From NCBI RefSeq assembly GCF_014764715.1, contig NZ_JACXXE010000006.1:170610-234609 (forward strand): 64,000 bases of DNA, in the 5' to 3' direction. Both the position numbers and the translations under genes were made by a program. The notes below the pieces were generated by a model. The model saw only the letters and a list, made by a program, of their open reading frames with translations. It did no database searches and was not told where the DNA came from. The stretch comes from Bacillus crepusculi (GTDB lineage: Bacteria > Bacillota > Bacilli > Bacillales > Bacillaceae). This document shows positions 20,550-30,220 of this stretch, piece by piece. Within the stretch, counting starts at the first letter, position 1, and every line of letters starts with the position of its first letter.

Positions 20550-20590
20550 AAAGTCAAAGTCAGGATCTCTTGGCTTTGACTTTTTTTCTT
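20550..20590 (+). terminator. Terminator between dnaK and dnaJ
   Basis: AAAGTCAAAG and CTTTGACTTT form a perfect 10-base stem with a 14-base loop and a run of seven T. It will lower dnaJ expression relative to dnaK unless read through. Confidence 0.9.
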
Positions 20591-20607
20591 TTCAACGATG
20601 AAAGGAA

Positions 20608-20637
20608 TTGAAAAAGGTCAAATCAAAATGATACAAT
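20608..20637 (+). promoter_or_regulatory. dnaJ: Candidate internal promoter for dnaJ
   Basis: TTGAAA and TACAAT are 18 bases apart, beginning 18 bases after the terminator, with dnaJ starting 35 bases further on. It would give dnaJ-prmA-rsmE-mtaB heat-independent expression. Confidence 0.55.
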
Positions 20638-20671
20638 CGTATTTATGTGAGAAAATCGGGAGTGTGAAGAG

Positions 20672-21805
20672 ATGAGTAAGCGTGATTACTATGAAGTGCT
20701 TGGCGTGAGTAAGAGCGCCTCAAAGGACGAAATTAAAAAGGCATACCGCAAGCTTTCAAAAAAGTATCACCCTGATATTAATAAAGAAGCTGGCTCAGAT
20801 GAGAAATTCAAAGAAGTAAAAGAAGCCTATGAAACCCTTTCTGACGATCAAAAACGTGCGCATTATGATCAGTTCGGTCATACCGATCCAAATCAAGGCT
20901 TTGGCGGTGGCGGTTTTGGTGGAGGGGGAGACTTTGGCGGCTTCGGTGGCTTTGATGACATCTTCTCTAGTATTTTTGGCGGCGGGGCCAGAAGAAGAGA
21001 TCCAAATGCACCACGTCAAGGAGCAGACCTTCAATATACAATGACGCTTTCGTTTGAAGAAGCCGCATTTGGGAAAGAAACAACGATTGAAATTCCTCGC
21101 GAGGAATCATGTGAAACATGTCATGGATCAGGTGCAAAGCCTGGAACGCAGGCAAAGACATGCTCACATTGCGGTGGTTCTGGCCAATTAAATGTTGAGC
21201 AGTCAACCCCGTTTGGTAAAGTCGTTAACCGCAGAGTATGTAACTACTGTAGCGGAACAGGAAAACAAATTGATCACAAATGTTCAACATGCGGCGGATC
21301 TGGTAAAGTGCGTAAGCGTAAGAAAATCAACGTGACGATCCCAGCGGGGGTTGACGATGGTCAGCAGCTGAGAGTATCTGGTCAAGGTGAACCAGGTGTT
21401 AATGGAGGTCCTCCAGGCGATCTATTCGTTGTGTTCCATGTGCGTGCGCATGAATTCTTCGAACGTGACGGAGACGACATTTATTGTGAAATGCCACTAA
21501 CCTTCGCGCAGGCTGCATTAGGTGACGAAATTGAAGTGCCGACATTACACGGAAAAGTAAAATTAAAAGTTCCTGCTGGTACTCAAACTGGAACAAAGTT
21601 TAGACTCAAAGGAAAAGGTGTGAAGAATGTACGCGGCTATGGTCAAGGCGATCAGCACATCGTTGTACGTGTGGTCACACCGACAAATTTAACGGACAAT
21701 CAAAAAGATATCATTAGAAAATTTGCTGAAGTGAGCGGAAATAAACCGGACGAACAAGAAATGAGCTTCTTCGATAAGGTAAAACGCGCATTTAAAGGCG
21801 AGTAA
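20672..21805 (+). CDS. dnaJ: DnaJ, Hsp40 co-chaperone
   Basis: Stimulates DnaK ATPase and binds unfolded chains. 377 residues: J domain with HPD at 33-35, a Gly/Phe-rich region at about 72-103, four zinc motifs of the CxxCxGxG type between about 143 and 215, and the C-terminal substrate domains. It lies downstream of the dnaK terminator with its own probable promoter, and leads a group of methyltransferase and radical SAM genes. Confidence 0.98.
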   Translation: MSKRDYYEVLGVSKSASKDEIKKAYRKLSKKYHPDINKEAGSDEKFKEVKEAYETLSDDQKRAHYDQFGHTDPNQGFGGGGFGGGGDFGGFGGFDDIFSSIFGGGARRRDPNAPRQGADLQYTMTLSFEEAAFGKETTIEIPREESCETCHGSGAKPGTQAKTCSHCGGSGQLNVEQSTPFGKVVNRRVCNYCSGTGKQIDHKCSTCGGSGKVRKRKKINVTIPAGVDDGQQLRVSGQGEPGVNGGPPGDLFVVFHVRAHEFFERDGDDIYCEMPLTFAQAALGDEIEVPTLHGKVKLKVPAGTQTGTKFRLKGKGVKNVRGYGQGDQHIVVRVVTPTNLTDNQKDIIRKFAEVSGNKPDEQEMSFFDKVKRAFKGE

Positions 21806-21827
21806 GACGGATAAGGAGTTGGTAGTA

Positions 21828-22763
21828 TTGAAGTGGTCAGAAATTAGCGTCCATACAACAAATGAAGCGGTGGAACCAATCACCAATATTTTGCATGAAG
21901 CAGGTGCAAGTGGTGTCGTGATTGAGGACCCGCTTGATTTAGTCAAGGAACGTGAAAATGTATACGGTGAGATCTACCAGCTCGATCCGAATGATTATCC
22001 GGATGAAGGGGTTATTGTGAAAGCCTATCTTCCGATGAATAGCTTTTTGATGGAAACGGTAGATGAGATCAAAGAAGCCATCAACAATCTTCTTCTATAC
22101 GATATTGACCTTGGACGAAATACGCTGTCCATTTGTGAAGTAAATGAAGAAGAATGGGCAACCGCATGGAAGAAATACTATCATCCTGTGAAAATTTCTG
22201 AAAAATTCACCATCGTTCCAACGTGGGAAGAATATACACCAGTTCATTCTGATGAACTGATCATTGAAATGGACCCTGGGATGGCATTTGGAACAGGTAC
22301 GCATCCAACAACTGTCCTTTGCATTCAGGCGCTTGAGCGCTATGTGAAGGAAAACGATACGGTGATTGATGTTGGAACAGGATCTGGGATTTTAAGTGTG
22401 GCAGCAGCGATGCTTGGTGCAAAGGACATTCAAGCCTTTGATCTCGACACCGTTGCGGTTGAAAGTGCGAAGCAAAACATCGAACTCAATGGTGTGAGCG
22501 AACAAGTCACTGTGAAGCAAAACAATCTACTTGATGGGATTTCAGGTGAACGTGATGTGATCGTTGCCAACATTCTGGCAGAGGTCATCTTACGCTTTAC
22601 AGATCAAGCCTATGACTTATTGAAGAAAGATGGCTATTTCATTACATCAGGCATCATTGGACAAAAGAAATTACAAGTCAAAACGGCTTTAGAAGAAGCT
22701 GGCTTTGACATTGTTGAAGTGCTGTCAATGGAAGATTGGGTCAGTATCATAGCGAAAAAATAA
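21828..22763 (+). CDS. prmA: PrmA, ribosomal protein L11 methyltransferase
   Basis: Trimethylates L11 using SAM. 311 residues from TTG 21828 ([11 protein letters not shown]); AAGGAG lies 9 bases upstream, while TTG 21819 is too close to it. The N-terminal substrate-recognition domain is followed by the class I methyltransferase fold with [13 protein letters not shown] near 180 and ANILAEVI near 245. It sits between dnaJ and rsmE as in B. subtilis (yqeT). Confidence 0.95.
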   Translation: MKWSEISVHTTNEAVEPITNILHEAGASGVVIEDPLDLVKERENVYGEIYQLDPNDYPDEGVIVKAYLPMNSFLMETVDEIKEAINNLLLYDIDLGRNTLSICEVNEEEWATAWKKYYHPVKISEKFTIVPTWEEYTPVHSDELIIEMDPGMAFGTGTHPTTVLCIQALERYVKENDTVIDVGTGSGILSVAAAMLGAKDIQAFDLDTVAVESAKQNIELNGVSEQVTVKQNNLLDGISGERDVIVANILAEVILRFTDQAYDLLKKDGYFITSGIIGQKKLQVKTALEEAGFDIVEVLSMEDWVSIIAKK

Positions 22764-22786
22764 AGCGAGTAGGTGTCAGGACACGT

Positions 22787-23557
22787 ATGCAACGATATTT
22801 TATCGACCTCACGAAAGAAGAAGTAATGGCAAAGGGAGCCATCGTTATAAAAGGTGAAGATGTACATCACCTTTCAAATGTCATGCGAATGAAAGCAGGA
22901 GAGGAAATCCTTTGCTTAACGACAGACGGCTTTGAAGCGCTGAGTAAAATTGATACAATAACAAAGGAAGAAGTGATTTGCCGCCTCGAAGACTGGACAA
23001 ATCAAAACAGAGAACTTCCAATCAGTGTGACGATAGCGAGTGGTCTGCCAAAAGGAGATAAGCTTGAGCTGATCATTCAAAAAGGCACCGAGCTTGGCGC
23101 AAGTGCCTTTGTCCCCTTTCAAGCGGCTCGTTCCATTACAAAACTTGACCAAAAAAAGTCACATAAAAAACGAGAGCGCTGGGAGAAAATTGCGAAAGAA
23201 GCAGCCGAGCAGTCCTACCGGAATATCATTCCACATGTTCATCCGGTATCAACGTTTAAAGAGCTGACTCAGCTCGCTAGTGAATTCGATAAATGTGTCG
23301 TTGCATACGAAGAATCATCGAAAGAAGGCGAGCAAAGCCGATTTCAAACTGTGCTTCAACAGATGAAACGCGGACAAACCTTATTAGTGGTTTTTGGCCC
23401 TGAAGGCGGTTTGGCAGAAAAGGAGATTGAAGAGCTTGAAACGCTTGGTGCAGTCATTTGCGGGCTCGGACCACGCATTTTAAGAACAGAAACAGCTCCT
23501 CTTTACGCGCTTTCTGCTATATCTTATCAAACAGAGTTATTAAGAGGTGAATCATGA
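22787..23557 (+). CDS. rsmE: RsmE, 16S rRNA m3U1498 methyltransferase
   Basis: SPOUT-class RNA methyltransferase, 256 residues from ATG 22787 (MQRYFIDLTKEE). The N-terminal PUA-like domain contains GEDVHHLSNVMRM; the C-terminal knotted domain has FGPEGGLAEKEI and LGPRILRTETAPLYALS, the SAM-binding loops. The ribosome site is a modest GTAGGTGTCAGG. Its stop overlaps the mtaB start (ATGA). Confidence 0.95.
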   Translation: MQRYFIDLTKEEVMAKGAIVIKGEDVHHLSNVMRMKAGEEILCLTTDGFEALSKIDTITKEEVICRLEDWTNQNRELPISVTIASGLPKGDKLELIIQKGTELGASAFVPFQAARSITKLDQKKSHKKRERWEKIAKEAAEQSYRNIIPHVHPVSTFKELTQLASEFDKCVVAYEESSKEGEQSRFQTVLQQMKRGQTLLVVFGPEGGLAEKEIEELETLGAVICGLGPRILRTETAPLYALSAISYQTELLRGES

Positions 23558-24915
23558 TGGGAACAGTAGCGTTCCATACACTTGGCTGTAAGGTCAATCA
23601 CTATGAAACAGAAGCGATCTGGCAGCTGTTTAAAGAAGTTGGCTATGAAAGAAAAGATTATGAATCAAAAGCTGACGTATATGTCATTAATACATGTACA
23701 GTCACAAATACAGGCGATAAAAAAAGCCGCCAAGTCATTAGAAGAGCCATTCGGCATAACCCAGACGGTGTCATTTGTGTCACAGGCTGTTATGCGCAAA
23801 CGTCTCCAGCAGAAATCATGGCGATTCCTGGCGTTGATATTGTGGTTGGAACACAAGACAGACATAAACTGCTTGGTTATATTGAAGAATACAGAAGAGA
23901 AAGACAGCCGATTAACGGGGTTGGCAATATCATGAAAGCACGGGTCTTTGAAGAGCTGGATGTTCCTGCCTTTACAGACAGAACGCGTGCTTCATTGAAA
24001 ATCCAAGAAGGCTGTAACAATTTCTGTACATTCTGCATCATCCCTTGGGCTCGCGGACTACTTCGTTCTCGTGATCCTGAAGAGGTCATCAATCAAGCGC
24101 AGCAGCTTGTTGATGCCGGCTATAAAGAAATTGTGTTAACTGGTATTCACACAGGCGGATACGGTGAAGACTTAAAGGATTATAACTTCGCGAAGCTTCT
24201 AAAAGAATTAGATGAACGTGTCACCGGTTTAAAACGAATCCGCATTTCATCAATTGAAGCAAGTCAAATCACAGACGAAGTGATTGAAGTGCTGGATCAG
24301 TCAGATAAAATTGTCAGACACCTGCACATTCCGCTTCAATCTGGATCTAATACTGTGCTGAAAAGAATGCGCCGTAAATATACGATGGAATTCTTTGCAG
24401 AGCGTTTAACAAAGCTGAAAAAAGCATTGCCAGGCCTTGCTGTGACCTCTGATGTCATCGTTGGATTCCCTGGGGAAACAGAAGAAGAGTTTTTAGAAAC
24501 ATACAATTTTGTCAAAGACCATCAATTCTCTGAGCTGCACGTATTCCCTTACAGCAAACGTACAGGCACACCAGCTGCAAGAATGGAAGATCAAGTGGAT
24601 GAAAATGTGAAAAACGAACGCGTTCACCGTTTGATTGCTCTTTCTGACCAACTTGCGAAAGAATATGCATCAGCATATGAAGGGGATGTCCTAGAGATTA
24701 TTCCAGAAGAATCCTTCAAAGAACAAGACGGAAAGCATAATCTTTATGTAGGATATACGGATAACTATATGAAGGTTGTATTTGAAGGGACCGAGGACAT
24801 GATCGGCCGTTTGGTCAAGGTGAAAGTGACGAAAGCGGGCTATCCTTATAACGAAGGACAATTCGTCCGTATCAGCGATGACTTGCAAACAGACAAAGTG
24901 AGAATGACTTCATAA
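23554..24915 (+). CDS. mtaB: MtaB, tRNA t6A37 methylthiotransferase
   Basis: Radical SAM enzyme with two 4Fe-4S clusters that turns t6A37 into ms2t6A37 in tRNA reading ANN codons. 453 residues: N-terminal UPF0004 domain with cysteines in HTLGCKVN, NTCTVTN and VTGCYAQ; the radical SAM motif CNNFCTFC near residue 153; a TRAM domain at the end. Starts at ATG 23554 or at the next overlapping ATG 23557; AAGAGGTG supports either. Last gene of the dnaJ group. Confidence 0.95.
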   Translation: MMGTVAFHTLGCKVNHYETEAIWQLFKEVGYERKDYESKADVYVINTCTVTNTGDKKSRQVIRRAIRHNPDGVICVTGCYAQTSPAEIMAIPGVDIVVGTQDRHKLLGYIEEYRRERQPINGVGNIMKARVFEELDVPAFTDRTRASLKIQEGCNNFCTFCIIPWARGLLRSRDPEEVINQAQQLVDAGYKEIVLTGIHTGGYGEDLKDYNFAKLLKELDERVTGLKRIRISSIEASQITDEVIEVLDQSDKIVRHLHIPLQSGSNTVLKRMRRKYTMEFFAERLTKLKKALPGLAVTSDVIVGFPGETEEEFLETYNFVKDHQFSELHVFPYSKRTGTPAARMEDQVDENVKNERVHRLIALSDQLAKEYASAYEGDVLEIIPEESFKEQDGKHNLYVGYTDNYMKVVFEGTEDMIGRLVKVKVTKAGYPYNEGQFVRISDDLQTDKVRMTS

Positions 24916-24921
24916 TAGACC

Positions 24922-24957
24922 AAAAACCGGCAGCCATGAGGGCAAGCCGGTTTCTTT
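24922..24957. terminator. Bidirectional terminator between mtaB and yqeW
   Basis: AAACCGGC and GCCGGTTT pair around a 14-base loop, with T runs on both strands. The two convergent genes are only 41 bases apart, so this hairpin must serve both. Confidence 0.85.
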
Positions 24958-25886
24958 TATTTCGACTGGTTCGGTAAAAGACATAAGATCAAGGCGTGAA
25001 AAGGACGAATGAAAGGGAAGAAGAGTAGAGAGCTTGCGACATTAAACAGGAGACTAAAATGCGCAATTTGCTGGGCGGGAGAGCTCGCAAGAAGTGCGAC
25101 GAACTCTGTGATCATAGCGAGAAATGGGAGGCATAAAAGAACCCCGAGAACATTAAACACGACGTGCGCGTAAGCTGTTTGACGTGCCGCACAGCCGCCA
25201 GATATAGCAGCCATCACAGCGGTAATACATGTCCCGATATTGGACCCTAAAACAAAGCTAATGCCCTCTTGAAGTGCCACAGTCCCTTCATTCATAAACC
25301 CCATTAAAATGCCGATACAGACGGAACTTGAATGAACAATCGCTGTGAAAATGGTACCCGAAAGCAGCGCTGTCCAGTCAGAGTGCTGCATCATTTCAAG
25401 AAAACGCAAAGTCTCTGGCTGGCTTGTCATCATACCCGCAATTTTTGAAAAGCCTTGTATACAAAAAAAGATCATCCCAAGCCCAAATAGACTCTTTCCT
25501 GCATGCCTGAAGGACCTTTGACCAAAAATGATACAGATAAGACCAGACGCAATTAAAACCCACATGAACACGTCCATTTTAATCGCTATAAATTCTGTCG
25601 TAAACGTGGATCCGATATTAGTCCCAAGGATCATTGGAATTGATTTTTTGAAAGTTAGGATGCCTGTACTCACAAAGCCGATGACAATGACCATAAACGC
25701 CGAACTGCTTTGAAGCACGCCGGTAAACACAATACTGACCAAGAATGCCTTCACCGGATGATCTGTAAAGAGAAGAAGCGATTTCTCAATACGAGACGAC
25801 GCCAGCGCCATTAATCCTTTTCTCAGCAAGCCCATTGACCATAAAAAAATGAAAATAAGTGCACAAAAATAAATGATCGCCATCAT
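24957..25886 (-). CDS. yqeW: YqeW, Na+/phosphate symporter family protein
   Basis: Polytopic inner membrane protein of 309 residues in the PNaS (NptA/SLC34-like) family. Two inverted halves each carry the family QSSS-type and GxNIGT motifs: GVLQSSSAF with GTNIGSTFT in the first, IVHSSSVC with GSNIGTCIT in the second. Such proteins move sodium with phosphate; no PhoU-like domain is attached. Start ATG 25886 with AGAGGAGG upstream. The transport direction and substrate are from the family only. Confidence 0.88.
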   Translation of the reverse strand: MMAIIYFCALIFIFLWSMGLLRKGLMALASSRIEKSLLLFTDHPVKAFLVSIVFTGVLQSSSAFMVIVIGFVSTGILTFKKSIPMILGTNIGSTFTTEFIAIKMDVFMWVLIASGLICIIFGQRSFRHAGKSLFGLGMIFFCIQGFSKIAGMMTSQPETLRFLEMMQHSDWTALLSGTIFTAIVHSSSVCIGILMGFMNEGTVALQEGISFVLGSNIGTCITAVMAAISGGCAARQTAYAHVVFNVLGVLLCLPFLAMITEFVALLASSPAQQIAHFSLLFNVASSLLFFPFIRPFHALILCLLPNQSK

Positions 25887-25965
25887 AGAAAAGTCCTCCT
25901 CTTACCAATGAATATATGGACTTGTCTACCTGCTCATGACGAAAATATATTTCCAAATCACTTAG

Positions 25966-25994
25966 TTGACCTCGCACTGGGCTTATATTATAAT
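25966..25994 (+). promoter_or_regulatory. rpsU: Strong sigma-A promoter of rpsU-yqeY
   Basis: TTGACC and a perfect TATAAT separated by 17 bases. Transcription would begin near 26001, giving a leader of about 67 bases. Confidence 0.85.
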
Positions 25995-26001
25995 GTCTAG
26001 G

Positions 26002-26028
26002 TACATGTTTGCATGTATATCTTTTTTT
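26002..26028 (+). promoter_or_regulatory. rpsU: Terminator-like hairpin at the 5' end of the rpsU transcript
   Basis: TACATG and CATGTA pair around TTTG, followed after TATC by seven T. It starts within a base or two of the predicted transcript start. The stem is short and AT-rich, so real termination is uncertain. Confidence 0.4.
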
Positions 26029-26067
26029 AATGCAGTCGATTGGTGTATTCGGAGGGAGGGAAAGAGA

Positions 26068-26241
26068 ATGTCAAAAACGGTCGTTAGAAAAAACGAATCG
26101 CTTGAAGATGCTCTTCGTCGCTTTAAACGCAGTGTATCCAAAACTGGAACATTGCAAGAAGCAAGAAAGCGTGAATTTTATGAAAAGCCTAGCGTAAAGC
26201 GCAAGAAAAAGTCTGAAGCTGCTAGAAAACGTAAATTCTAA
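26068..26241 (+). CDS. rpsU: 30S ribosomal protein S21
   Basis: 57-residue basic ribosomal protein, beginning [19 protein letters not shown] and ending in a run of Lys and Arg. ATG 26068 is preceded by GGAGGGAGGG. The open frame upstream to 25966 crosses the promoter and is not coding. In a two-gene unit with yqeY. Confidence 0.98.
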
Positions 26242-26255
26242 AGAGGGTGGATTTT

Positions 26256-26742
<487 letters not shown>

Positions 26743-26770
26743 GTGCCGCCATCATTCAGTCATATAAAAA

Positions 26771-26797
26771 TGAAACCTATGATACATTTGTAACGTA
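26771..26797 (+). promoter_or_regulatory. yqeZ: Sigma-W-type promoter of yqeZ-floA-yqfB
   Basis: TGAAAC, 17 bases, CGTA: the sigma-W consensus. The same operon is in the sigma-W regulon of B. subtilis, which responds to cell envelope stress and membrane-active antimicrobials. Confidence 0.85.
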
Positions 26798-26846
26798 TGT
26801 AAAGGAACGGTAAAATAAAAGAAAGAGAGGAGGGATCACCAAATAG

Positions 26847-28160
26847 ATGAAAAAAATAAAAATTTCTATTGCTCTCTTCAGTTGTTTTATAATATGCTTG
26901 TTATTAGGGGTTCAATTGACCGCGAAATCGGCAGATCAGAAAGTTCATGTCATCCCAATTGAAGATACAGTAGAAAAGGGACTTTCTAAATTCGTTGAAC
27001 GATCATTTGAGCAAGCAAAGTCCGAGCGGGCGAAACATATTATTCTCGACATCAACACACCAGGTGGTGCAGTTGATGCAGCGCTTGAGATCGCAGATAC
27101 CATTCGTGCGTCTGATATTCCTGTGACAGCGTTTGTCAATCATAGAGCGCTTTCAGCCGGGGCCTTCCTTGCATTAAATACCGATCAGATTTATATGACC
27201 CCAAGCGGAAAGATGGGGGCTGCTGCGATCATTGATGGCGAAGGCAATGCGGCCGATCAAAAATCTGAATCTCTATGGCTTGCTGAAATGAGTGATGCTG
27301 CAAAAAAGCAGGGGCGTGATCCAAAATATGCTCTTGCGATGGCAGATGTAGATATAGATGCAAAAGAAGCTGGTGCACCAAAAGGAGAATTGCTCACCTT
27401 CAGCACAGACCGGGCGCTTCAATTCGGTTATGCAGAAGGGGAAGCGAAAAATATGGATGACTTGCTTCAGCAGCTAAACTTAGCAGACACCTCGGTTCAA
27501 TACGATGAAGTAAGTTTTGCTGAAAAGGTTGCGCGTTTTCTCACGCACCCAATCGTCATTCCGATCCTTTTATCCATCGCAAGCTTAGGGTTGATTGTTG
27601 AGCTCTATTCTCCAGGCTTTGGGGTCCCTGGTACCATGGGCGTGACAGCGCTTCTTCTATTCTTTTATGGTCATCTCGTGGCAGGCTTTGCAGGATATGA
27701 GACGTTGTTCCTGTTTTTAGCAGGCATTGCACTCATTATTTTGGAATTGTTTTTGCCAGGGGGAATCGTAGGTGTCATTGGACTAATCTGTGTTGTTGTC
27801 AGCTTATTTTTAGCAGCTGGAAGCTTTACAGAAATGGCGATTTCCATCTTGATTGCCACTGCTGTTTCAATCATAGCAGTTATTTTATTGACAAAGGTGT
27901 TGGGGAAACGTATGAAATTTTTTAAAAAGTTCATTTTAACCGATTCGACCAATAAAGAAAGTGGTTATGTCTCAAATGAAACAAGAGAAGACCTTGTTGG
28001 GCAAATCGCAGTGACAGCAACAGCACTTCGTCCATCCGGTACGATTGTACTCGGAGATGAGCGCATTGATGTTGTGTCAGAAGGTGCATTTATCGGCAAG
28101 GATGAACAAGTAAAAATTGTCAAAGCGGAAGGCTCACGCATTGTCGTGAGGAAAGTATAG
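26847..28160 (+). CDS. yqeZ: YqeZ, membrane NfeD1b-type ClpP-class protease
   Basis: 437 residues. Signal peptide at about 1-27, then a ClpP/SppA-like serine protease domain with INTPGGAVDAALEIA near 68 and the nucleophile region HRALSAGAFLALN near 100. Four or so membrane helices lie between about 230 and 355, and a C-terminal soluble NfeD (OB-fold) domain ends the protein. NfeD proteins pair with stomatin/flotillin partners, here floA next door. The ribosome site GAGGAGGG is 13 bases before ATG 26847, a longer gap than usual. Confidence 0.92.
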   Translation: MKKIKISIALFSCFIICLLLGVQLTAKSADQKVHVIPIEDTVEKGLSKFVERSFEQAKSERAKHIILDINTPGGAVDAALEIADTIRASDIPVTAFVNHRALSAGAFLALNTDQIYMTPSGKMGAAAIIDGEGNAADQKSESLWLAEMSDAAKKQGRDPKYALAMADVDIDAKEAGAPKGELLTFSTDRALQFGYAEGEAKNMDDLLQQLNLADTSVQYDEVSFAEKVARFLTHPIVIPILLSIASLGLIVELYSPGFGVPGTMGVTALLLFFYGHLVAGFAGYETLFLFLAGIALIILELFLPGGIVGVIGLICVVVSLFLAAGSFTEMAISILIATAVSIIAVILLTKVLGKRMKFFKKFILTDSTNKESGYVSNETREDLVGQIAVTATALRPSGTIVLGDERIDVVSEGAFIGKDEQVKIVKAEGSRIVVRKV

Positions 28161-28187
28161 ATATACTGAATTTATAGGAGGAATAAA

Positions 28188-29180
28188 ATGGATCCATCTA
28201 CTTTACTATTATTTGTGATTATCGCAGCAGGTTTGATCGTTCTATCGATCTTCTTCACCTTTGTACCGGTGATGCTGTGGATTTCTGCCCTAGCGGCTGG
28301 CGTAAGAGTGAGCATTTTTACACTTGTAGGAATGAGACTTCGTCGAGTCATTCCAAACCGAGTGGTCAATCCGCTTATCAAAGCACATAAAGCAGGTCTT
28401 GATGTGACGATTAATCAATTAGAAAGTCACTACCTGGCAGGTGGTAACGTTGACCGTGTTGTGAATGCATTGATCGCGGCTCAACGTGCGAATATTGAAT
28501 TGAACTTTGCACGCTGTGCAGCGATCGACCTAGCAGGCCGTGACGTACTTGAAGCTGTACAAATGAGTGTAAACCCTAAAGTGATTGAAACACCATTTAT
28601 CTCAGGTGTTGCGATGGACGGGATTGAAGTAAAAGCAAAAGCACGTATTACAGTTCGCGCAAACATCGAACGACTTGTCGGTGGTGCAGGGGAAGAAACA
28701 ATCATTGCTCGTGTAGGTGAAGGGATTGTCTCTACAATCGGTTCTTCAAATAATCATAAAAAGGTTCTAGAAAATCCTGATATGATTTCTCAAACGGTTC
28801 TTGGTAAAGGATTAGATTCAGGTACTGCGTTTGAAATTCTATCGATTGATATCGCAGATGTGGATATCGGTAAAAACATTGGAGCGATTCTGCAAACGGA
28901 CCAAGCAGAAGCCGACAAAAACATCGCACAAGCGAAAGCGGAAGAACGCCGCGCAATGGCTGTTGCACAAGAACAAGAAATGCGTGCGAGAGTTGAAGAA
29001 ATGCGCGCGAAAGTCGTAGAAGCAGAGGCTGAAGTACCACTTGCAATGGCCGAAGCATTACGCGAAGGTAACATTGGAGTCATGGACTACATGAACATTA
29101 AGAATATCGATGCTGATACGGATATGAGAGATTCATTTGGTAAAATGACAAAAGGTCCATCTGATAATGAAAACAAATAA
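28188..29180 (+). CDS. floA: FloA, flotillin-like scaffold of membrane microdomains
   Basis: 330 residues: a hydrophobic membrane-inserted N terminus (about 5-45), an SPFH/PHB-like domain, and a C-terminal segment of Glu/Ala repeats ([20 protein letters not shown]) that forms the coiled region for self-assembly. It organises lipid domains, affects membrane fluidity and protects against cefuroxime-type and antimicrobial peptide stress in B. subtilis. In the sigma-W unit with yqeZ and yqfB; ATG 28188 follows AGGAGG. Confidence 0.95.
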   Translation: MDPSTLLLFVIIAAGLIVLSIFFTFVPVMLWISALAAGVRVSIFTLVGMRLRRVIPNRVVNPLIKAHKAGLDVTINQLESHYLAGGNVDRVVNALIAAQRANIELNFARCAAIDLAGRDVLEAVQMSVNPKVIETPFISGVAMDGIEVKAKARITVRANIERLVGGAGEETIIARVGEGIVSTIGSSNNHKKVLENPDMISQTVLGKGLDSGTAFEILSIDIADVDIGKNIGAILQTDQAEADKNIAQAKAEERRAMAVAQEQEMRARVEEMRAKVVEAEAEVPLAMAEALREGNIGVMDYMNIKNIDADTDMRDSFGKMTKGPSDNENK

Positions 29181-29211
29181 GCATCCTCTCACGCTTTAAG
29201 GAGGGAGCCCA

Positions 29212-29712
29212 TTGGATATTCTATTTGAAAATCCGCTATTAATCGCGATTATCATCGGTATCATCTCTGCGGTTTTTGGGAAAATCGGCAAACAAGAGGA
29301 GAACGAACAAAAGAATCAGCAAAACAAGCCGGCTCCTCAGAATAAGCAGGTGCCCCAAAAGCAGCAAACAAAACAAAAAAGTCCAGATCTCGTTGTGACG
29401 GACCAGCTAGACGATTTCGGCGATGTACATGATCATGGCGGGATGAAGAAAAACACATCACAGTCCTTACAAGATCGCTATACGGATACACTTGCTGAAA
29501 TGGAAGATAGAAAAAATAAGCTGAGCAAAGAGTTTCAATCGCTTGAAAGGCAGCTCACGAGGCCAAAATCAGCATCTGCTGAAGTAAAGCCAAAAATCAT
29601 TGAAAAGCTCAATCAAGATACGGTTGTTCAAGGCATGATTCTTGGAGAAGTATTTGGAGAGCCGCGTGCGAAAAAGCCGCATCGAACGATGAAACGGCCA
29701 TATAAAAGATAA
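29212..29712 (+). CDS. yqfB: YqfB, membrane-anchored protein of unknown function
   Basis: 166 residues. One N-terminal hydrophobic helix (ILFENPLLIAIIIGIISAVFG) is followed by a hydrophilic stretch very rich in Gln, Lys, Asn and Pro (about 26-62), then a helical segment with a probable coiled coil (EMEDRKNKLSKEFQSLERQL) and a short conserved end with GMILGEVFGEPRAKKPH. TTG start 29212 with GGAGGG. Last gene of the floA unit; co-expression suggests a role at the same microdomains, which is inference. Confidence 0.85.
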   Translation: MDILFENPLLIAIIIGIISAVFGKIGKQEENEQKNQQNKPAPQNKQVPQKQQTKQKSPDLVVTDQLDDFGDVHDHGGMKKNTSQSLQDRYTDTLAEMEDRKNKLSKEFQSLERQLTRPKSASAEVKPKIIEKLNQDTVVQGMILGEVFGEPRAKKPHRTMKRPYKR

Positions 29713-29717
29713 CGAAG

Positions 29718-29750
29718 AAAGCTCCCTTGACGCGAAAGGGAGCTTTTTTG
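29718..29750 (+). terminator. Terminator of the yqeZ-floA-yqfB operon
   Basis: AAAGCTCCCTT and AAGGGAGCTTT pair around a short loop with further T. It lies 5 bases after the yqfB stop. Confidence 0.9.
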
Positions 29751-29920
29751 TGTGATCTGAGGGCATTCTTTCATAGCAAAATGATGAACAGGCTGTTTTA
29801 CGGGATTCATTAGCATGATATGAACCGCTGAGGAATAGGATGATATAGAGGCTTTCTCATCAGTCTCACCATCTTTCAGTTTGATCTTATACACATGAGG
29901 TGGGAAGGGGTTCTTATTGA

Positions 29921-30202
29921 ATGGGAAAAAGAAAAAATCGACTTAAAGCATGGCTGACAAGAACACTTGAAATCCCTCCAGACGTGATGATGGATCTTCC
30001 CCGTATTACGATGGTTGGCAGACTCCACATTTACATAGAGAACCATAAAGGGCTTTTACTTTTCAGTGATCAAGAGGTAAGGCTGATGCTCAAACAAGGA
30101 CAATGCATTATTTCAGGGAACGACTTTGTGATTAAAACGATTTTGCCAGAAGAGATTTTATTAGAAGGGAAAATCGATGAGGTCCGTTATATTGATTCTT
30201 AA
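29921..30202 (+). CDS. yqfC: YqfC, YabP-family sporulation protein
   Basis: 93-residue protein of the YabP/YqfC family, basic at the start (MGKRKNRLKAWLTRTLE) with the conserved core LPRITMVGRLHIYIENHKG. Sigma-E dependent and needed for normal sporulation in relatives. A CATACACT-like -10 (TATACACAT, 29891-29899) precedes it, but no good sigma-E -35 is visible. ATG 29921 follows GAAGGGG. It forms a pair with yqfD, 18 bases downstream. Confidence 0.9.
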   Translation: MGKRKNRLKAWLTRTLEIPPDVMMDLPRITMVGRLHIYIENHKGLLLFSDQEVRLMLKQGQCIISGNDFVIKTILPEEILLEGKIDEVRYIDS

Positions 30203-30220
30203 CTGACGGAGGGGAGAAGC

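Noticed and set aside
20879..20990. Repetitive GGC-rich tract that could look like a repeat or array
   Set aside because: It is the Gly/Phe-rich linker of DnaJ.
29628..29894. Minus-strand frame of 88 codons between yqfB and yqfC
   Set aside because: It starts at a GTG with no ribosome site and runs through the yqfB terminator hairpin into antisense of yqfB. Its first 40 residues lie in the gap but match nothing I know. I regard it as chance, and see no other feature in 29751-29890.
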